A DNA stretch of 64,000 bases, taken from Nocardia farcinica (lineage in GTDB: Bacteria; Actinomycetota; Actinomycetes; Mycobacteriales; Mycobacteriaceae). Under the pieces are notes generated by a model that was not told the origin of the DNA, ran no database searches, and saw only the letters and a program-made list of their open reading frames with translations. The position numbers and the translations under genes were made by a program. Positions 37,351 to 49,212 of the stretch are shown here, piece after piece. Each line of letters opens with the position of its first letter. The first letter of the stretch is position 1. The stretch is from contig NZ_LN868938.1 of the NCBI RefSeq assembly GCF_001182745.1, forward strand, positions 1,550,001-1,614,000, read 5' to 3'.

Positions 37351-37427
37351 CCGGGAGGTCGCCGGGGCCGTTCCAGGCCACAGCGGGGCGGTCGGTATGA
37401 GCAATACCACACCAGCAATCGGACAGT

Positions 37428-37444
37428 TACGACAGGGTGTAGTA
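37428..37444. promoter_or_regulatory. Probable BlaI operator
   Basis: TACGACA-GGG-TGTAGTA, an inverted repeat with one mismatch, about 35 bases before the blaI-like start. Its outer halves look like known BlaI/MecI boxes (TAC-AC / GT-GTA). A further TGTCGT half-site lies at about 37452-37457. Autorepression is expected. Confidence 0.55.
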
Positions 37445-37478
37445 CGCGTTCGTGTCGTTGAGTCCGTAAACTTGGGGA

Positions 37479-37871
37479 ATGGCAGGTCTTGGTGAACTCG
37501 AGAAGGCGGTCATGGACCAGTTGTGGTCCAGTGACGAACCGCAAACCGTCCGGCAGGTGCACGAGGCGCTGGCCGCACGCCGGGAACTCGCGTACACCAC
37601 GGTGATGACCGTGCTGCAACGGCTGGCGAAGAAGAACCTCGTGGTCCAGCGCCGCGACGATCGCGCCCACCGGTACGCCCCCGTGCACACCCGCGACGAA
37701 CTCGTCGCCAGCCTGATGGTGGACGCGCTGCAACAGGCCGAGGAGGCGGGCAGCCGCGCCGCCGCGCTCGTGCACTTCGTGGAACAGGTCGGCCCCGACG
37801 AGGCCGACGCGCTGCGTGAGGCGCTGGCCAAGCTCGAGGCCGCCGAGGGCACCTCACCGCCGGGCGAGTAG
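37479..37871 (+). CDS. BlaI/MecI/CopY-family repressor
   Basis: A winged-helix repressor of 130 residues (Rv1846c-like). The DNA-binding part is LGELEKAVMDQLWSSDEPQTVRQVHEAL then AYTTVMTVLQRLAKKNLV; the C-terminal helices dimerise and, in the family, are cut after a signal by the partner M56 protease. ATG 37479. It lies 96 bases before the M56 gene, its expected sensor partner, and after a palindrome that may be its own operator. Confidence 0.93.
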   Translation: MAGLGELEKAVMDQLWSSDEPQTVRQVHEALAARRELAYTTVMTVLQRLAKKNLVVQRRDDRAHRYAPVHTRDELVASLMVDALQQAEEAGSRAAALVHFVEQVGPDEADALREALAKLEAAEGTSPPGE

Positions 37872-37967
37872 CACGGCAGGCCGCCCAGTAGTATGGGGGC
37901 GGCTTCGTGCCCCGGGGCGCACAACGCCGTGAGCCCTCGGCCCCCCACAACGCAGTGAGCTGAGTCG

Positions 37968-38909
37968 ATGAACGCAACCGCGCCGGTCTTCGCCGGTCTC
38001 GCTTTGCTTCTCGCGGGGCCCGCCCCCGCGCTGCTCAGTCGCGCCAAGTGGCCGTATCGCACGCCGCGCGCGGCGCTGGTCCTCTGGCAGGCCATCGCGC
38101 TGGCCGCGGTCCTGAGCGCGTTCGGGTCGGGTCTGGCGATCGCCGCCGAACTGCTCGTCCCCGGCCCCGACGGGCGGCCAACCACCTCCCCCACCCGGGA
38201 GATCGACGCGCTCGGCTTTCCGCTGTGGCTGGCCTACGTCGTCGTCTTCGCGCTCACGCTGCTCGTCGGCGCGCGCCTGATCTTCTCCATCGTGCGGGTC
38301 GGCGTGCACACCCGCAGACGGCGGGCCAAGCACCGCATGCTGGTCGACCTGCTCGACCAGAGCGGGCCGCGCAGGCGCGCGCACGACATCCGCGTGCTGG
38401 CGGCCACCGAACCGATCGCCTACTGCCTGCCCGGCCTGCGCCAGCGGGTGGTGCTCAGTGAGGGCACGCTGACGAATCTGGCCGACCCGGAGGTCACCGC
38501 GATCGTCAGCCACGAGCGCTCGCACCTGCGCGCCCGCCACGATCTCGTGCTCGAGGCGTTCACCGCCGTGCACGAGGCGTTCCCGCGGGTGGTGCGCAGC
38601 AAGGCGGCGCTGGGATCGGTGAAACTGCTCATCGAACTGCTCGCCGACGATTCCGCGGTCAAGGTCACCGGTCCGGCGCCGCTGGCCCGCGCGCTGGTCG
38701 CCTGCGCGAAATCCACTGCGCCGCAAGGGGCGCTGGCCGCCGGCGGGCCGACCACACTGATCCGCGTGCAGCGGCTGGGCCAGGGTGGCAGTGGCGATGT
38801 GCGCATCGCCACAGCCGCGTATCTCGGTTCGATCGCCATCCTGGTGGTGCCGACGCTGGCTGTCGCGGTACCGTGGTTGGTCGAACTCAGTCGGCTGTTC
38901 AACAGCTGA
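37968..38909 (+). CDS. M56-family membrane metalloprotease (BlaR1-like, Rv1845c-like)
   Basis: A 313-residue membrane protein with three to four helices (residues about 8-25, 40-60, 78-98, and near the C-terminus). It has a cytoplasmic zinc-protease motif HERSH (HExxH) around 183-187. It lacks the extracellular penicillin-binding domain of BlaR1, so the signal it senses is unknown. It is paired with the BlaI-like repressor. ATG 37968. Confidence 0.88.
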   Translation: MNATAPVFAGLALLLAGPAPALLSRAKWPYRTPRAALVLWQAIALAAVLSAFGSGLAIAAELLVPGPDGRPTTSPTREIDALGFPLWLAYVVVFALTLLVGARLIFSIVRVGVHTRRRRAKHRMLVDLLDQSGPRRRAHDIRVLAATEPIAYCLPGLRQRVVLSEGTLTNLADPEVTAIVSHERSHLRARHDLVLEAFTAVHEAFPRVVRSKAALGSVKLLIELLADDSAVKVTGPAPLARALVACAKSTAPQGALAAGGPTTLIRVQRLGQGGSGDVRIATAAYLGSIAILVVPTLAVAVPWLVELSRLFNS

Positions 38910-39133
38910 GCGTTTCCCGCTGAGCCGACAGCCGTTCCCCACCGAGCGGACTCCACCGCCCGAGTACGAACGTTTCCTCCACCGCGAGCAGGCCCCGGTT
39001 CTCCGCAGGGCAGCGCGCGGGCGCACCCTCCGCAGCGACGATCGCGACGGTCCGGCGCGCACGGGCCGCGCCCACCGGCGTGGCTCTCCCCCGCGGCGCC
39101 CCGGTGCGCCGCGCCACGAAAGGCTCCATCTCC

Positions 39134-40636
39134 GTGACCACCTCGCCCGACGCCGCGACGCCCACCGTGACCTTCGCGGAACTGGGCCTGCCCGCCGTGC
39201 TCGTCCAGGCCCTGCGCCGCAACGGCATCGACGCCCCCTTCCCCATCCAGGCCGCCACCGTGCCCGACGCCCTCGCGGGCAAGGACGTGCTCGGCCGCGG
39301 CCCCACCGGCTCCGGCAAGACCCTGGCCTTCGGCCTGCCCATGCTGGTGCGCCTGGCGGGTAACGCCGCCGCGCCGCGCCGCCCGCGCGGGCTGGTGCTC
39401 GTACCCACCCGGGAACTGGCCGCCCAGATCGAGCGCGCCCTCGACGAGCCCGCCCTCGCGCTGGGCCTGCGGGTCGCCTCCGTGGTCGGCGGCGCGCCGA
39501 TCAAGCGCCAGGCCGATCGGCTCGCCCGCGGGGTCGACCTGCTCATCGCCACCCCCGGCCGGTTGTCCGACCTGATCGCCCAGGGCGCGGCCGCGCTCGA
39601 CGACGTATCGATCACCGCGCTCGACGAGGCCGACCACATGGCCGACATGGGCTTCCTGCCGCAGGTCACCCGGCTGCTCGACCGCACCCCCGCCGACGGG
39701 CAGCGGCTGTTGTTCTCGGCGACCCTCGACGGTGAGGTCGACAAGCTGGTCAAGCGCTACCTGCGCAACCCCGTCACGCACTCCACCGCGCCGCCCTCGG
39801 CGTCGGTGGCGACCATGTCGCACCACCTGCTGTACGTGCGCAAGGCCGACAAGCGGGCGGTGATCGCCGAGATCGCCGCGCGCGAGGGCCTGACGATCCT
39901 GTTCGTGCGCACCAAGCACGGCGCCGACCGGCTCGCCAAGCAGCTGCGCGCGGCGGGCATCGCCGCCGGGGCGCTGCACGGCGGCAAGGCCCAGAACAAC
40001 CGCACCCGCACCCTGGCCGCGTTCGCCGACGGCTCGGTGCCGGTGCTGGTGACCACCGACGTGGCCGCCCGCGGCATCCACGTCGACGGCATCTCGCTGG
40101 TCGTGCACGCCGATCCGCCCGCAGAGCCCAAGGCATACCTGCACCGGGCGGGCCGCACCGCGCGCGCGGGCGAGGACGGCGTGGTGGTCACCCTGGTGAC
40201 CGAGGACGAGCGCGCCGACGTGGAGAAGATGACCCGCAAGGCGGGCGTGGACGTGGTCGGGGTGAACGTCACCCCCGGCCACCCGGCGCTGCGCGAGATC
40301 ACCGGCGCGCGGACGCCCTCCGGGGTGCCGGTCCCCGCGCCCACTCCGCCCGGCGGGCCGCAGCAGGCTCCGCAGAGCCGCGGCGCCGTCACCACCCACC
40401 GCGTCGGCTCGGCCCGCCGCGGCCGCGGCGGCGCCCGCACCACCGAGGCCGTGGGCAGCCACGCCGATCGCCCCGCCCGCGGACGCGCCGCGGCCGAGAC
40501 GGGCGGCGCCCGCACCGGCTCCCGCCGCGCGGAAGGCAACGCCGAAGCCCGCGGCACGCGCGGTGGGCACCCCGGCCGCCCCGCCCGGCACACCGGCGCC
40601 CCGACCGGTAGCCGCCGCAGGCGCGCCCAGGGATGA
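39134..40636 (+). CDS. DEAD-box ATP-dependent RNA helicase
   Basis: Unwinds structured RNA. The Q-motif region (FAELGLPAVLVQALRRNGI then PFPIQ) is followed by Walker A GPTGSGKT at 56-63, PTRELAAQ, TPGRL, the DEAD box in ALDEADHMADMGF, SAT, and in domain 2 TTDVAARGIH and HRAGRTARAG. The C-terminal 100 residues are a basic Arg/Gly-rich tail likely to bind RNA. GTG 39134 is the first start near the Q motif; a GTG at 39080 would add 18 residues. A 224-base leader separates it from the M56 gene, long enough for cold-shock-type control. Confidence 0.92.
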   Translation: MTTSPDAATPTVTFAELGLPAVLVQALRRNGIDAPFPIQAATVPDALAGKDVLGRGPTGSGKTLAFGLPMLVRLAGNAAAPRRPRGLVLVPTRELAAQIERALDEPALALGLRVASVVGGAPIKRQADRLARGVDLLIATPGRLSDLIAQGAAALDDVSITALDEADHMADMGFLPQVTRLLDRTPADGQRLLFSATLDGEVDKLVKRYLRNPVTHSTAPPSASVATMSHHLLYVRKADKRAVIAEIAAREGLTILFVRTKHGADRLAKQLRAAGIAAGALHGGKAQNNRTRTLAAFADGSVPVLVTTDVAARGIHVDGISLVVHADPPAEPKAYLHRAGRTARAGEDGVVVTLVTEDERADVEKMTRKAGVDVVGVNVTPGHPALREITGARTPSGVPVPAPTPPGGPQQAPQSRGAVTTHRVGSARRGRGGARTTEAVGSHADRPARGRAAAETGGARTGSRRAEGNAEARGTRGGHPGRPARHTGAPTGSRRRRAQG

Positions 40637-40806
40637 CGCCGGGCGCGGCCCGGAGGTCGCGCACGGTCTGTCACCCCGCCCACCGGTGCCGCCGGCCACG
40701 CCGGGCGGCGGCCCCCTCGTCCGACTGAGACACGCCCGGGTTTCGCGACTCGCCGAGCTGCGGCGACTCGCGAACCTGGTCGGCTACCGGACGGCAAACT
40801 GGATGG

Positions 40807-43331
<2,525 letters not shown>

Positions 43332-43439
43332 GCGGACGGACGCGCCGGAGGCGGGCGACGCGACAGGCACGCCCGCCCGGTACCATGAGGGATGCCGGTT
43401 CGCCCGGCACCCCCGTCGCCGCACCCCGAAAGGAACAAG

Positions 43440-43541
43440 TTGTCACCCGCGTCCGAGGGCGCCACTCAGGAGGGCTCCTCTACCGAGCCGGGTGACCAAC
43501 CCGGCGCAGTCGCTGCACATGCTCTCCCCGGACGGTGTTGA
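43440..43541 (+). CDS. Candidate 33-residue upstream ORF coupled to CNNM gene
   Basis: A TTG start with AAAGGAA just upstream and a -10-like TACCAT further up. The peptide is acidic and Ser/Gly/Glu-rich (SPASEGATQEGSSTEPGD). Its stop overlaps a TTG start for the CNNM gene (TTGA at 43538-43541). It could be a leader peptide that couples translation, or a lost N-terminal extension. Confidence 0.35.
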   Translation: MSPASEGATQEGSSTEPGDQPGAVAAHALPGRC

Positions 43542-44932
43542 CCGTGTCCACCGTCCTGACCGTTCTCAGCCTCATCGGCTTCATCGCCCTGACCGCGGGC
43601 ACGGCGTTGTTCGTCGCCGCGGAGTTCTCCCTCACCGCCCTGGAACGCAGCACCGTCGAGGCGCACGCCCGCGAGGGTGACGTCCGCGCGCGGATGGTGC
43701 GCCAGGCCCATCGCACGCTGTCGTTCCAGCTCTCCGGCGCCCAGCTCGGCATCACCATCACCACCCTGATCACCGGTTACATCGCCGAGCCCGTGCTCGC
43801 GCGGCTGCTGCGGCCGGTGTTCACCGCGGTGGGCCTGGGCGAGAGCGCCGCGGGCGGCATCTCGCTGGCGCTGGCGCTGGTGCTGGCCACCTCGCTGTCG
43901 ATGATCTACGGCGAGCTGGTGCCCAAGAACATCGCCATCGCCAAGCCGCTGGCCACCGCCCGCGCCACCGCCGGGCCGATGGTCGGCTTCTCGGTGGTGT
44001 TCAAGTGGATGATCCACTTCCTCAACGGCACCGCGAACTGGGTGGTGCGCAGGCTCGGCGTCGAGCCCGCCGAGGAGCTGCGCTCGGCACGCTCCCCGCA
44101 GGAACTCGGCTCCCTGGTGCGCACCTCCGCCCAGCGTGGCGCGCTGGACCAGCGCACCGCGCAGGTGATGGACCGCTCGCTGCAGTTCGGCGAGCGCAGC
44201 GCGGAAGAGCTGATGACCCCGCGGGTGAAGGTCGAGTCGCTGGACAAGGACGACACCATCGCCGACCTCCTCGCCGCCGCCGGCCGCACCGGCTACTCGC
44301 GGTTCCCGGTCATCGACGGCGACCTGGACAACACCCTGGGCGTCGTCCACATCAAGCAGGCCTTCACCCAGCCGGCGGCGCAGCGCCGGACCATCCCGCT
44401 GCGCCTGCTCGCCCGGCCGGTGCCGGTGGTGCCTGCCAGTCTCGACGGCGACGAACTGCTCGAACGCGTGCGCGCGCACGGCATGCAGGTGGCGCTGGTC
44501 GTCGACGAATACGGCGGCACCGCGGGCCTGGTCTCGATGGAGGATCTGATCGAGGAGATCCTCGGCGACGTGCGCGACGAGCACGACGAGGAGGAACGCG
44601 ATGTGCGGCGCACCGCTGACGGCTGGGACTGCTCGGGCCTGCTGCGCATCGACGAGGTCAGCCGCGCGACCGGGTACGAGGCGCCCGAGGGCGAGTACGA
44701 GACGCTCGGCGGTCTGGTGCTGACCCGCCTGGGCCGCATCCCCGAGGTGGGCGACGAGGTGATGCTGCCGAATTCGCCCGCCCATCATCGTCATCCCTAC
44801 GAGACCGAACAGGGTGGCTGGATCGCCCGGGTGGAGCGGATGGACGGCAGGCGCATCGACCGCGTCCGGCTGATCCCGGTCACCGCCGAGGAACTGGTGT
44901 CGCGCACGTTGCAGGAGCACAGCCATGGGTGA
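43535..44932 (+). CDS. CNNM/CorC-type membrane protein with CBS pair (Rv1842c-like)
   Basis: A 465-residue transporter of the hemolysin-C/CNNM family, linked to Mg2+ or Co2+ efflux. The DUF21 membrane domain spans about 1-190 (GTALFVAAEFSLTALERS, GELVPKNIAIA). Two CBS motifs (LMTPRVKVESL to PVVPASLDGDELLERVRAHG) follow, and the C-terminal CorC domain ends it. Start options GTG 43535, TTG 43538 and GTG 43544 differ by three residues. It overlaps the next CNNM gene by 8 bases. Confidence 0.9.
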   Translation: MLTVSTVLTVLSLIGFIALTAGTALFVAAEFSLTALERSTVEAHAREGDVRARMVRQAHRTLSFQLSGAQLGITITTLITGYIAEPVLARLLRPVFTAVGLGESAAGGISLALALVLATSLSMIYGELVPKNIAIAKPLATARATAGPMVGFSVVFKWMIHFLNGTANWVVRRLGVEPAEELRSARSPQELGSLVRTSAQRGALDQRTAQVMDRSLQFGERSAEELMTPRVKVESLDKDDTIADLLAAAGRTGYSRFPVIDGDLDNTLGVVHIKQAFTQPAAQRRTIPLRLLARPVPVVPASLDGDELLERVRAHGMQVALVVDEYGGTAGLVSMEDLIEEILGDVRDEHDEEERDVRRTADGWDCSGLLRIDEVSRATGYEAPEGEYETLGGLVLTRLGRIPEVGDEVMLPNSPAHHRHPYETEQGGWIARVERMDGRRIDRVRLIPVTAEELVSRTLQEHSHG

Positions 44933-45989
44933 TCTGTTCGGTGTCGCGCTCACCGTCGTGCTGCTGGCGGGCAACGCGTTCTTCGTCGGCGCGGAGTTCG
45001 CGCTGATCTCCGCGCGCCGCGACCGGCTGGAGGCGCTGGTGGCGCAGGGCAAACGCAACGCGATGACCGTCATCAAGGCCGGTGAGAACCTGTCGATGAT
45101 GCTGGCCGCCGCCCAGCTCGGCATCACCATCTGCTCGATCCTGCTCGGCCGCGTCGGCGAGCCCGCCGTCGCGCATCTGCTGGAGAAGCCGTTCGAGCTG
45201 GCCGGACTGCCCGACCAACTGCTGCACCCGGTGGCCTTCGCGCTGGCGCTCACCATCGTGGTGATCCTGCACATCCTGCTGGGCGAGATGATCCCGAAGA
45301 ACATCGCCCTGGCCGGGCCGGAGCGCACCGCGCTGCTGCTGGTGCCGATCCACCTGATGTTCCTGCGGCTGGCCCGCCCGCTCATCGCGCTGTACAACCT
45401 GGCGGCCAACCTGTCGCTGCGGATGCTGCGCATCGAGCCCAAGGACGAGCTGGACGCCACCGTGTCGAGCGTGGAGCTGGCCGAGATGATCGGCGAGTCC
45501 CGCTCGGAGGGCCTGCTGGACGAGGAGGAGCATCGCCGGCTCACCCAGGCGCTCGGCACCTCCGAGCGCACCGTCGCCGACGTGATGGTGCCGCTGGCCA
45601 CCACCCGCTCGGTCCCGTTGCGCGGCAACGGCACCACGCTCGGCGACATCGAGACCGCGGTCGCCGAGACCGGCTTCTCCCGCTACCCGGTGCGCGCGAG
45701 CGACGGTTCCCTGGTCGGCTACCTGCATGTCAAGGACGTGCTCGACAAGGTCGCCGACGAACAGGCGGGCCCGAACACCCCGATCCCCCGCACCGACATC
45801 CGCCCCCTGCCCACCGTCGGCATCGGCACCCCGCTGGTGGAAGCGCTGGCCCGGCTGCGCCGCACCAGCAGCCACCTCGGCCGCGTGGTCGACAGCCGAG
45901 GCAACACCTGCGGCATCGTCGCACTGGAAGACCTGGTGGAGGAATTCGTCGGCACCGTCCGCGACACCACCCACCGTCTCTCGGACTGA
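44925..45989 (+). CDS. CNNM-type membrane protein with CBS pair (Rv1841c-like)
   Basis: A 354-residue second member of the pair. The DUF21 domain has FFVGAEFALISARRDRLEAL and GEMIPKNIALAGPERTALL. CBS repeats follow (VADVMVPLATTRSV; SSHLGRVVDSRGNTCGIVALEDLVEEFVG), and unlike its partner it has no CorC domain. The two probably form a heteromeric transporter. ATG 44925 lies within the end of the upstream gene. Confidence 0.9.
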   Translation: MGDLFGVALTVVLLAGNAFFVGAEFALISARRDRLEALVAQGKRNAMTVIKAGENLSMMLAAAQLGITICSILLGRVGEPAVAHLLEKPFELAGLPDQLLHPVAFALALTIVVILHILLGEMIPKNIALAGPERTALLLVPIHLMFLRLARPLIALYNLAANLSLRMLRIEPKDELDATVSSVELAEMIGESRSEGLLDEEEHRRLTQALGTSERTVADVMVPLATTRSVPLRGNGTTLGDIETAVAETGFSRYPVRASDGSLVGYLHVKDVLDKVADEQAGPNTPIPRTDIRPLPTVGIGTPLVEALARLRRTSSHLGRVVDSRGNTCGIVALEDLVEEFVGTVRDTTHRLSD

Positions 45990-46047
45990 AGGCGCGAATT
46001 CGGGTGGCGCCGGGGTGCGACGCCGGGCCTCGGTCGACGGTGACGGC

Positions 46048-46983
46048 TCATGCGCCCAGCGCGGCTGCCAGGTGCGGCCATGATTCGTGCAGGTCGGTCT
46101 CGAACTGCCCCCAGGTGTGCGCACCGAGTGGCCGGTCGACGTGCACCGCGGCGATGCCGAGTTCCGCGAGCCGATCGGCGAACGCCGCGGTGCACGTGCT
46201 CGCGATCGCCTCGAGTGTCGGTGCCGGAAGACCGCCCCGATCGATCGGGCCGGGGATGCCGGAGGCGGCCGAGAGATAGACGGTCTTGCCGGCCAGTGCC
46301 CCGGCGTTGCGGAAGGCGTCGTGCGATTGCCAGCCGGGATCCCCCGGCGGCCCCCACATGTTGACCGGATTCCCGCCACCGCGCAGCACCTGGGCGGCGA
46401 CCAGGGTCATGCCCGGCGGGTCCGCGCGCCAGGGGCAGCCGCTGTAGGCGGCGACCGCGCGGTAGCGGTCCCCCGCCTGGATCGCGAGGTCGATCGCCGA
46501 GGCCGCGCTCATCGACACCCCGGCGATCGCGTCCCGGCCGGTCGCTCCCAGCCACGGCGTCATCGCCGCGGGCAGTTCCCGGGTCAGGAACGTCTGCCAC
46601 CGATTCCGGCCCAGCACCGGGTCGTCGGCCTGCCAGTCGGTGTACAAGCTGAACCCGCCGCCGATCGGCATCACGACGTTGACGTTCTTGTCGGCGAAGA
46701 ACTGCCGCACGTCCGTGTGGTTCCACCACGAGATCCCGTCTGTTCCTCCCCCGGCGCCGGCCAACAGGTACAGCGTGGGCGCCGGTCCGTCGGCCCGGAT
46801 CACCGTGCTGCTCACCACGGCGTCCATCGACGGCGAGTACACCTGCACCTGGTCGACCCGCGGGGCCAGCGCCATCACGTCGATCACCCCGGCTCCCGGC
46901 TCGGCGGGCGCGGGAGAGGCACCGCCCGACACGCTGATCAGCACAGCGGCGGCGATCAGCCAGCCGCGAACGCCCTTCTCCAC
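46048..46983 (-). CDS. Secreted antigen-85-like esterase/mycolyltransferase
   Basis: A 311-residue exported alpha/beta hydrolase of the esterase D/Ag85 family (PF00756), which moves mycolic acids onto trehalose or arabinogalactan outside the cell. A signal peptide covers about residues 1-33. The nucleophile elbow is GVSMSAASA, a YTDWQADDPVLGRNRWQTFL segment is typical of Ag85 relatives, and the catalytic His is in GAHTWGQFE. Start GTG 46983 with GGGAGG upstream. True mycolyltransferase activity is not proven by sequence. Confidence 0.82.
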   Translation of the reverse strand: MEKGVRGWLIAAAVLISVSGGASPAPAEPGAGVIDVMALAPRVDQVQVYSPSMDAVVSSTVIRADGPAPTLYLLAGAGGGTDGISWWNHTDVRQFFADKNVNVVMPIGGGFSLYTDWQADDPVLGRNRWQTFLTRELPAAMTPWLGATGRDAIAGVSMSAASAIDLAIQAGDRYRAVAAYSGCPWRADPPGMTLVAAQVLRGGGNPVNMWGPPGDPGWQSHDAFRNAGALAGKTVYLSAASGIPGPIDRGGLPAPTLEAIASTCTAAFADRLAELGIAAVHVDRPLGAHTWGQFETDLHESWPHLAAALGA

Positions 46984-47354
46984 GGTGTCCTCCCTGCGCG
47001 CGAGACATCGTCGGCCGGTGTCGGCACCGGACGGCCGTGGCCCGCAAGGCCGGAATCCCGCGGTTGTTCGGGGACCTCGGACCTCGCCCCGGCGCTCCGC
47101 ACCCTGCTGACCTGGACAAGACGAACGAGCGGGTGGCATGCGCACACCGCCCGACCGACAGAGAGCGGTGAACACCATAGTGCCCCAGCACCCCCGTCCG
47201 CCGCACCCGAAGCGGCCCGATAACCGGCAAGATCTGTCGAACCGGCTGCTGGGGACCGCACGGAATTCTGCGGAGTGGTCGGCGTGGCCGAGCGTGAATC
47301 CCGCCGGGCCGGGTAAGCCGCGGCCAGGGAACCATCGACCCAGGAGGCAAACCA
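46984..47354. other. Divergent intergenic region, no gene seen
   Basis: This 371-base gap lies between the Ag85-like gene and a small secreted protein gene, both reading outward. It presumably holds both promoters. No convincing coding frame or clear palindrome was found; a minus-strand frame reaching 47355 is only the upstream extension of the esterase frame. Confidence 0.5.
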
Positions 47355-47834
47355 ATGGCTATCGCACTCACTCGACTGGGGGCAGCCGCGGCCTTGGCGA
47401 CCGCCGCGCTCATCGCCGGCGCCGGGTCGGCTTCCGCCGAACCGGACAGTGTTTCGATCAACGGAAACATGCAGGTGATGGGCCTGAACGTGCTGCACGT
47501 CGACGCCCAAGGCACCGGCGCCGACCCGGCGACCGGCACCTACGTCGCCACCGGACGCTTGGGCAACATGCCGCTACCGGTCCGGGTGACCGGCCCGGTG
47601 ACCTGCTTGACGATCAACGGCAACACCGTCTCGCTCGTGTATCCGATCACCACCGCCGAACCCGTCATGGTCTTCGCCCCCGACTCGATGGCCATCCAGA
47701 TCACCGTCACCAAGGGCGAGAACGGTGAACCCAACCGGATCGGCTACGGGATCCCGATGCCGACCACCAGCTTCCGCGGCTGTCAGCCCGGCCCGACCCC
47801 GCTGATCTTCGACGGGACCATCGACATCAGCTGA
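47355..47834 (+). CDS. Small secreted protein of unknown function
   Basis: A 159-residue exported protein. The signal peptide ends near ASA-EP (about residue 29). The mature part looks all-beta (NGNMQVMGLNVLHVDAQG, RLGNMPLPVRVTGPV) with two Cys that may pair (TCLTING and RGCQPG). No family named; similar exported beta proteins are common in Nocardia and Mycobacterium. ATG 47355 has a CAGGAGG site. Confidence 0.75.
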   Translation: MAIALTRLGAAAALATAALIAGAGSASAEPDSVSINGNMQVMGLNVLHVDAQGTGADPATGTYVATGRLGNMPLPVRVTGPVTCLTINGNTVSLVYPITTAEPVMVFAPDSMAIQITVTKGENGEPNRIGYGIPMPTTSFRGCQPGPTPLIFDGTIDIS

Positions 47835-47881
47835 CGGTTCGGCGCATGCCATGCGCCATCCGATTCCGAGGCCGAGCGAGG

Positions 47882-49138
47882 TCAGCTGGCGCGGGTATCC
47901 GGGGAGAATTCGGAGTTTCCCGCGCCGCGGTGGGCGCGGATGAGCAGGGCGGCGCGCAGATAGCACAATCCGGTGACGTCGTTGAGATCGAATCCGGTCA
48001 TCTGGCTGATTCGTTTGAGGCGGTAATCCACGGTGTTGGTGTGGACGAACAATCGCCGGGCGGTGCGTGCGCGCTGCATGTTGGTGGCCAGGTACACCTC
48101 GAGGGTCTGCATCAGTTCGGGGTGCGCTTCGAGCGAATCCACCACCGAACTCAGATAGTCGCGGGCGGGCCCGGGGCGGGTGAGCTGATACTCGAACGCC
48201 AATTCGTGGGGCCGGTACACCTTCCCCGGCTCGCCGAGCCGGTGCACGATTTCGACGAGTTCGTGGACTTGTTCGGCGGCGCGCGGAATCTCGCCGGGCG
48301 CGGCCGTGGTCGCCACCGCGCGCACCGGCACCTGGGCGGCCGCCGAGAGGTGCCCGATCAGCTCGTCCACCTGGCTCGCGGTGAATACCGAGGCGGGCAA
48401 CAACAGCGTGCCGCCGTCGACACTGAGCAACGAGAGCACCTTCCCGTCGCACCGGTGCGCGAGTTCGGCCTGCACCCGCCGCAACTTGCGCCGCGCGACG
48501 ACTTTCGCGTTCAGGCCCGGTGTGGATTCCTCGGCGTGCGGCGGCAGTTCCAGCGCCACGACGTGGTATTCGTCGGCGACCTCGATCCCGCATTCCCGGG
48601 CCATCGTCGAGGTGTTCTGGCCGCCGAGCAGCGCCGAGGTCAGGGTGTGCACCGCGGTGTGGTGTTCGCTGACCACCGAACGCAGTTCGCGCACATAGGC
48701 CGCCGAGACCGCGGAGGTGATCATGTCCTGGGCGTCCATCAGGCGCCGCATCACCCCCACCAGGGTGTCGTAGTCGTGGCTGGTGACATTGGCGATCAGC
48801 AGGTCGAAGCCGAGTTTGAAGCCCTCGTGCACGGCATGGTGGATGGTGTCGATCGGGATGCCTTCGCGGGCCCAGTCGGCGGCGGCGGCCTGGACCCGCT
48901 CCACCCGGCCGGGCAGATCGCGCCCGTCGAGCATGCTTCGGGTCAGTTCGAGGCACACGCGCGTCACGGTGGTGACGTCGCCGTCGAGGGCTTCGCCGGG
49001 CAGCGTGGCACACGGCGCGACGTTTTCGATGAAATGCACGACCATCTGCCGCGCGACCGAACGAACATCTTTCAGCGGAGTCGAGACCGGGCGGCCCGCG
49101 GCGGTCAAGAACGGTTCGATGGATGTTGGTGCAGCCAT
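47882..49138 (-). CDS. PucR/CdaR-family transcriptional regulator
   Basis: A 418-residue regulator with an N-terminal sensing region and a central GGDEF-like degenerate domain. At the C-terminal end is the PucR helix-turn-helix (ARRLFVHTNTVDYRLKRISQ, then TGFDLND). Such proteins are usually activators of catabolic or stress genes. ATG 49138 is preceded by GGAAGG; two palindromes lie in its upstream region. The target is unknown; the neighbours are exported proteins. Confidence 0.85.
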   Translation of the reverse strand: MAAPTSIEPFLTAAGRPVSTPLKDVRSVARQMVVHFIENVAPCATLPGEALDGDVTTVTRVCLELTRSMLDGRDLPGRVERVQAAAADWAREGIPIDTIHHAVHEGFKLGFDLLIANVTSHDYDTLVGVMRRLMDAQDMITSAVSAAYVRELRSVVSEHHTAVHTLTSALLGGQNTSTMARECGIEVADEYHVVALELPPHAEESTPGLNAKVVARRKLRRVQAELAHRCDGKVLSLLSVDGGTLLLPASVFTASQVDELIGHLSAAAQVPVRAVATTAAPGEIPRAAEQVHELVEIVHRLGEPGKVYRPHELAFEYQLTRPGPARDYLSSVVDSLEAHPELMQTLEVYLATNMQRARTARRLFVHTNTVDYRLKRISQMTGFDLNDVTGLCYLRAALLIRAHRGAGNSEFSPDTRAS

Positions 49139-49154
49139 GAGTGAATCCTTCCCA

Positions 49155-49168
49155 CCCAGTTCACTGGG
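49155..49168. promoter_or_regulatory. Palindrome near PucR-like gene start
   Basis: CCCAGT-TC-ACTGGG, 17 bases upstream of the regulator's ATG; possible operator. Confidence 0.35.
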
Positions 49169-49212
49169 CAAGTGACCAAACTACCGCGTCGGCCATTTGT
49201 GAGGTCCCCGCT

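Noticed and set aside
46984..47355. N-terminal extension of the Ag85-like frame to 47355
   Set aside because: It would place the signal peptide inside the protein; GTG 46983 with a good ribosome binding site explains the gene better.
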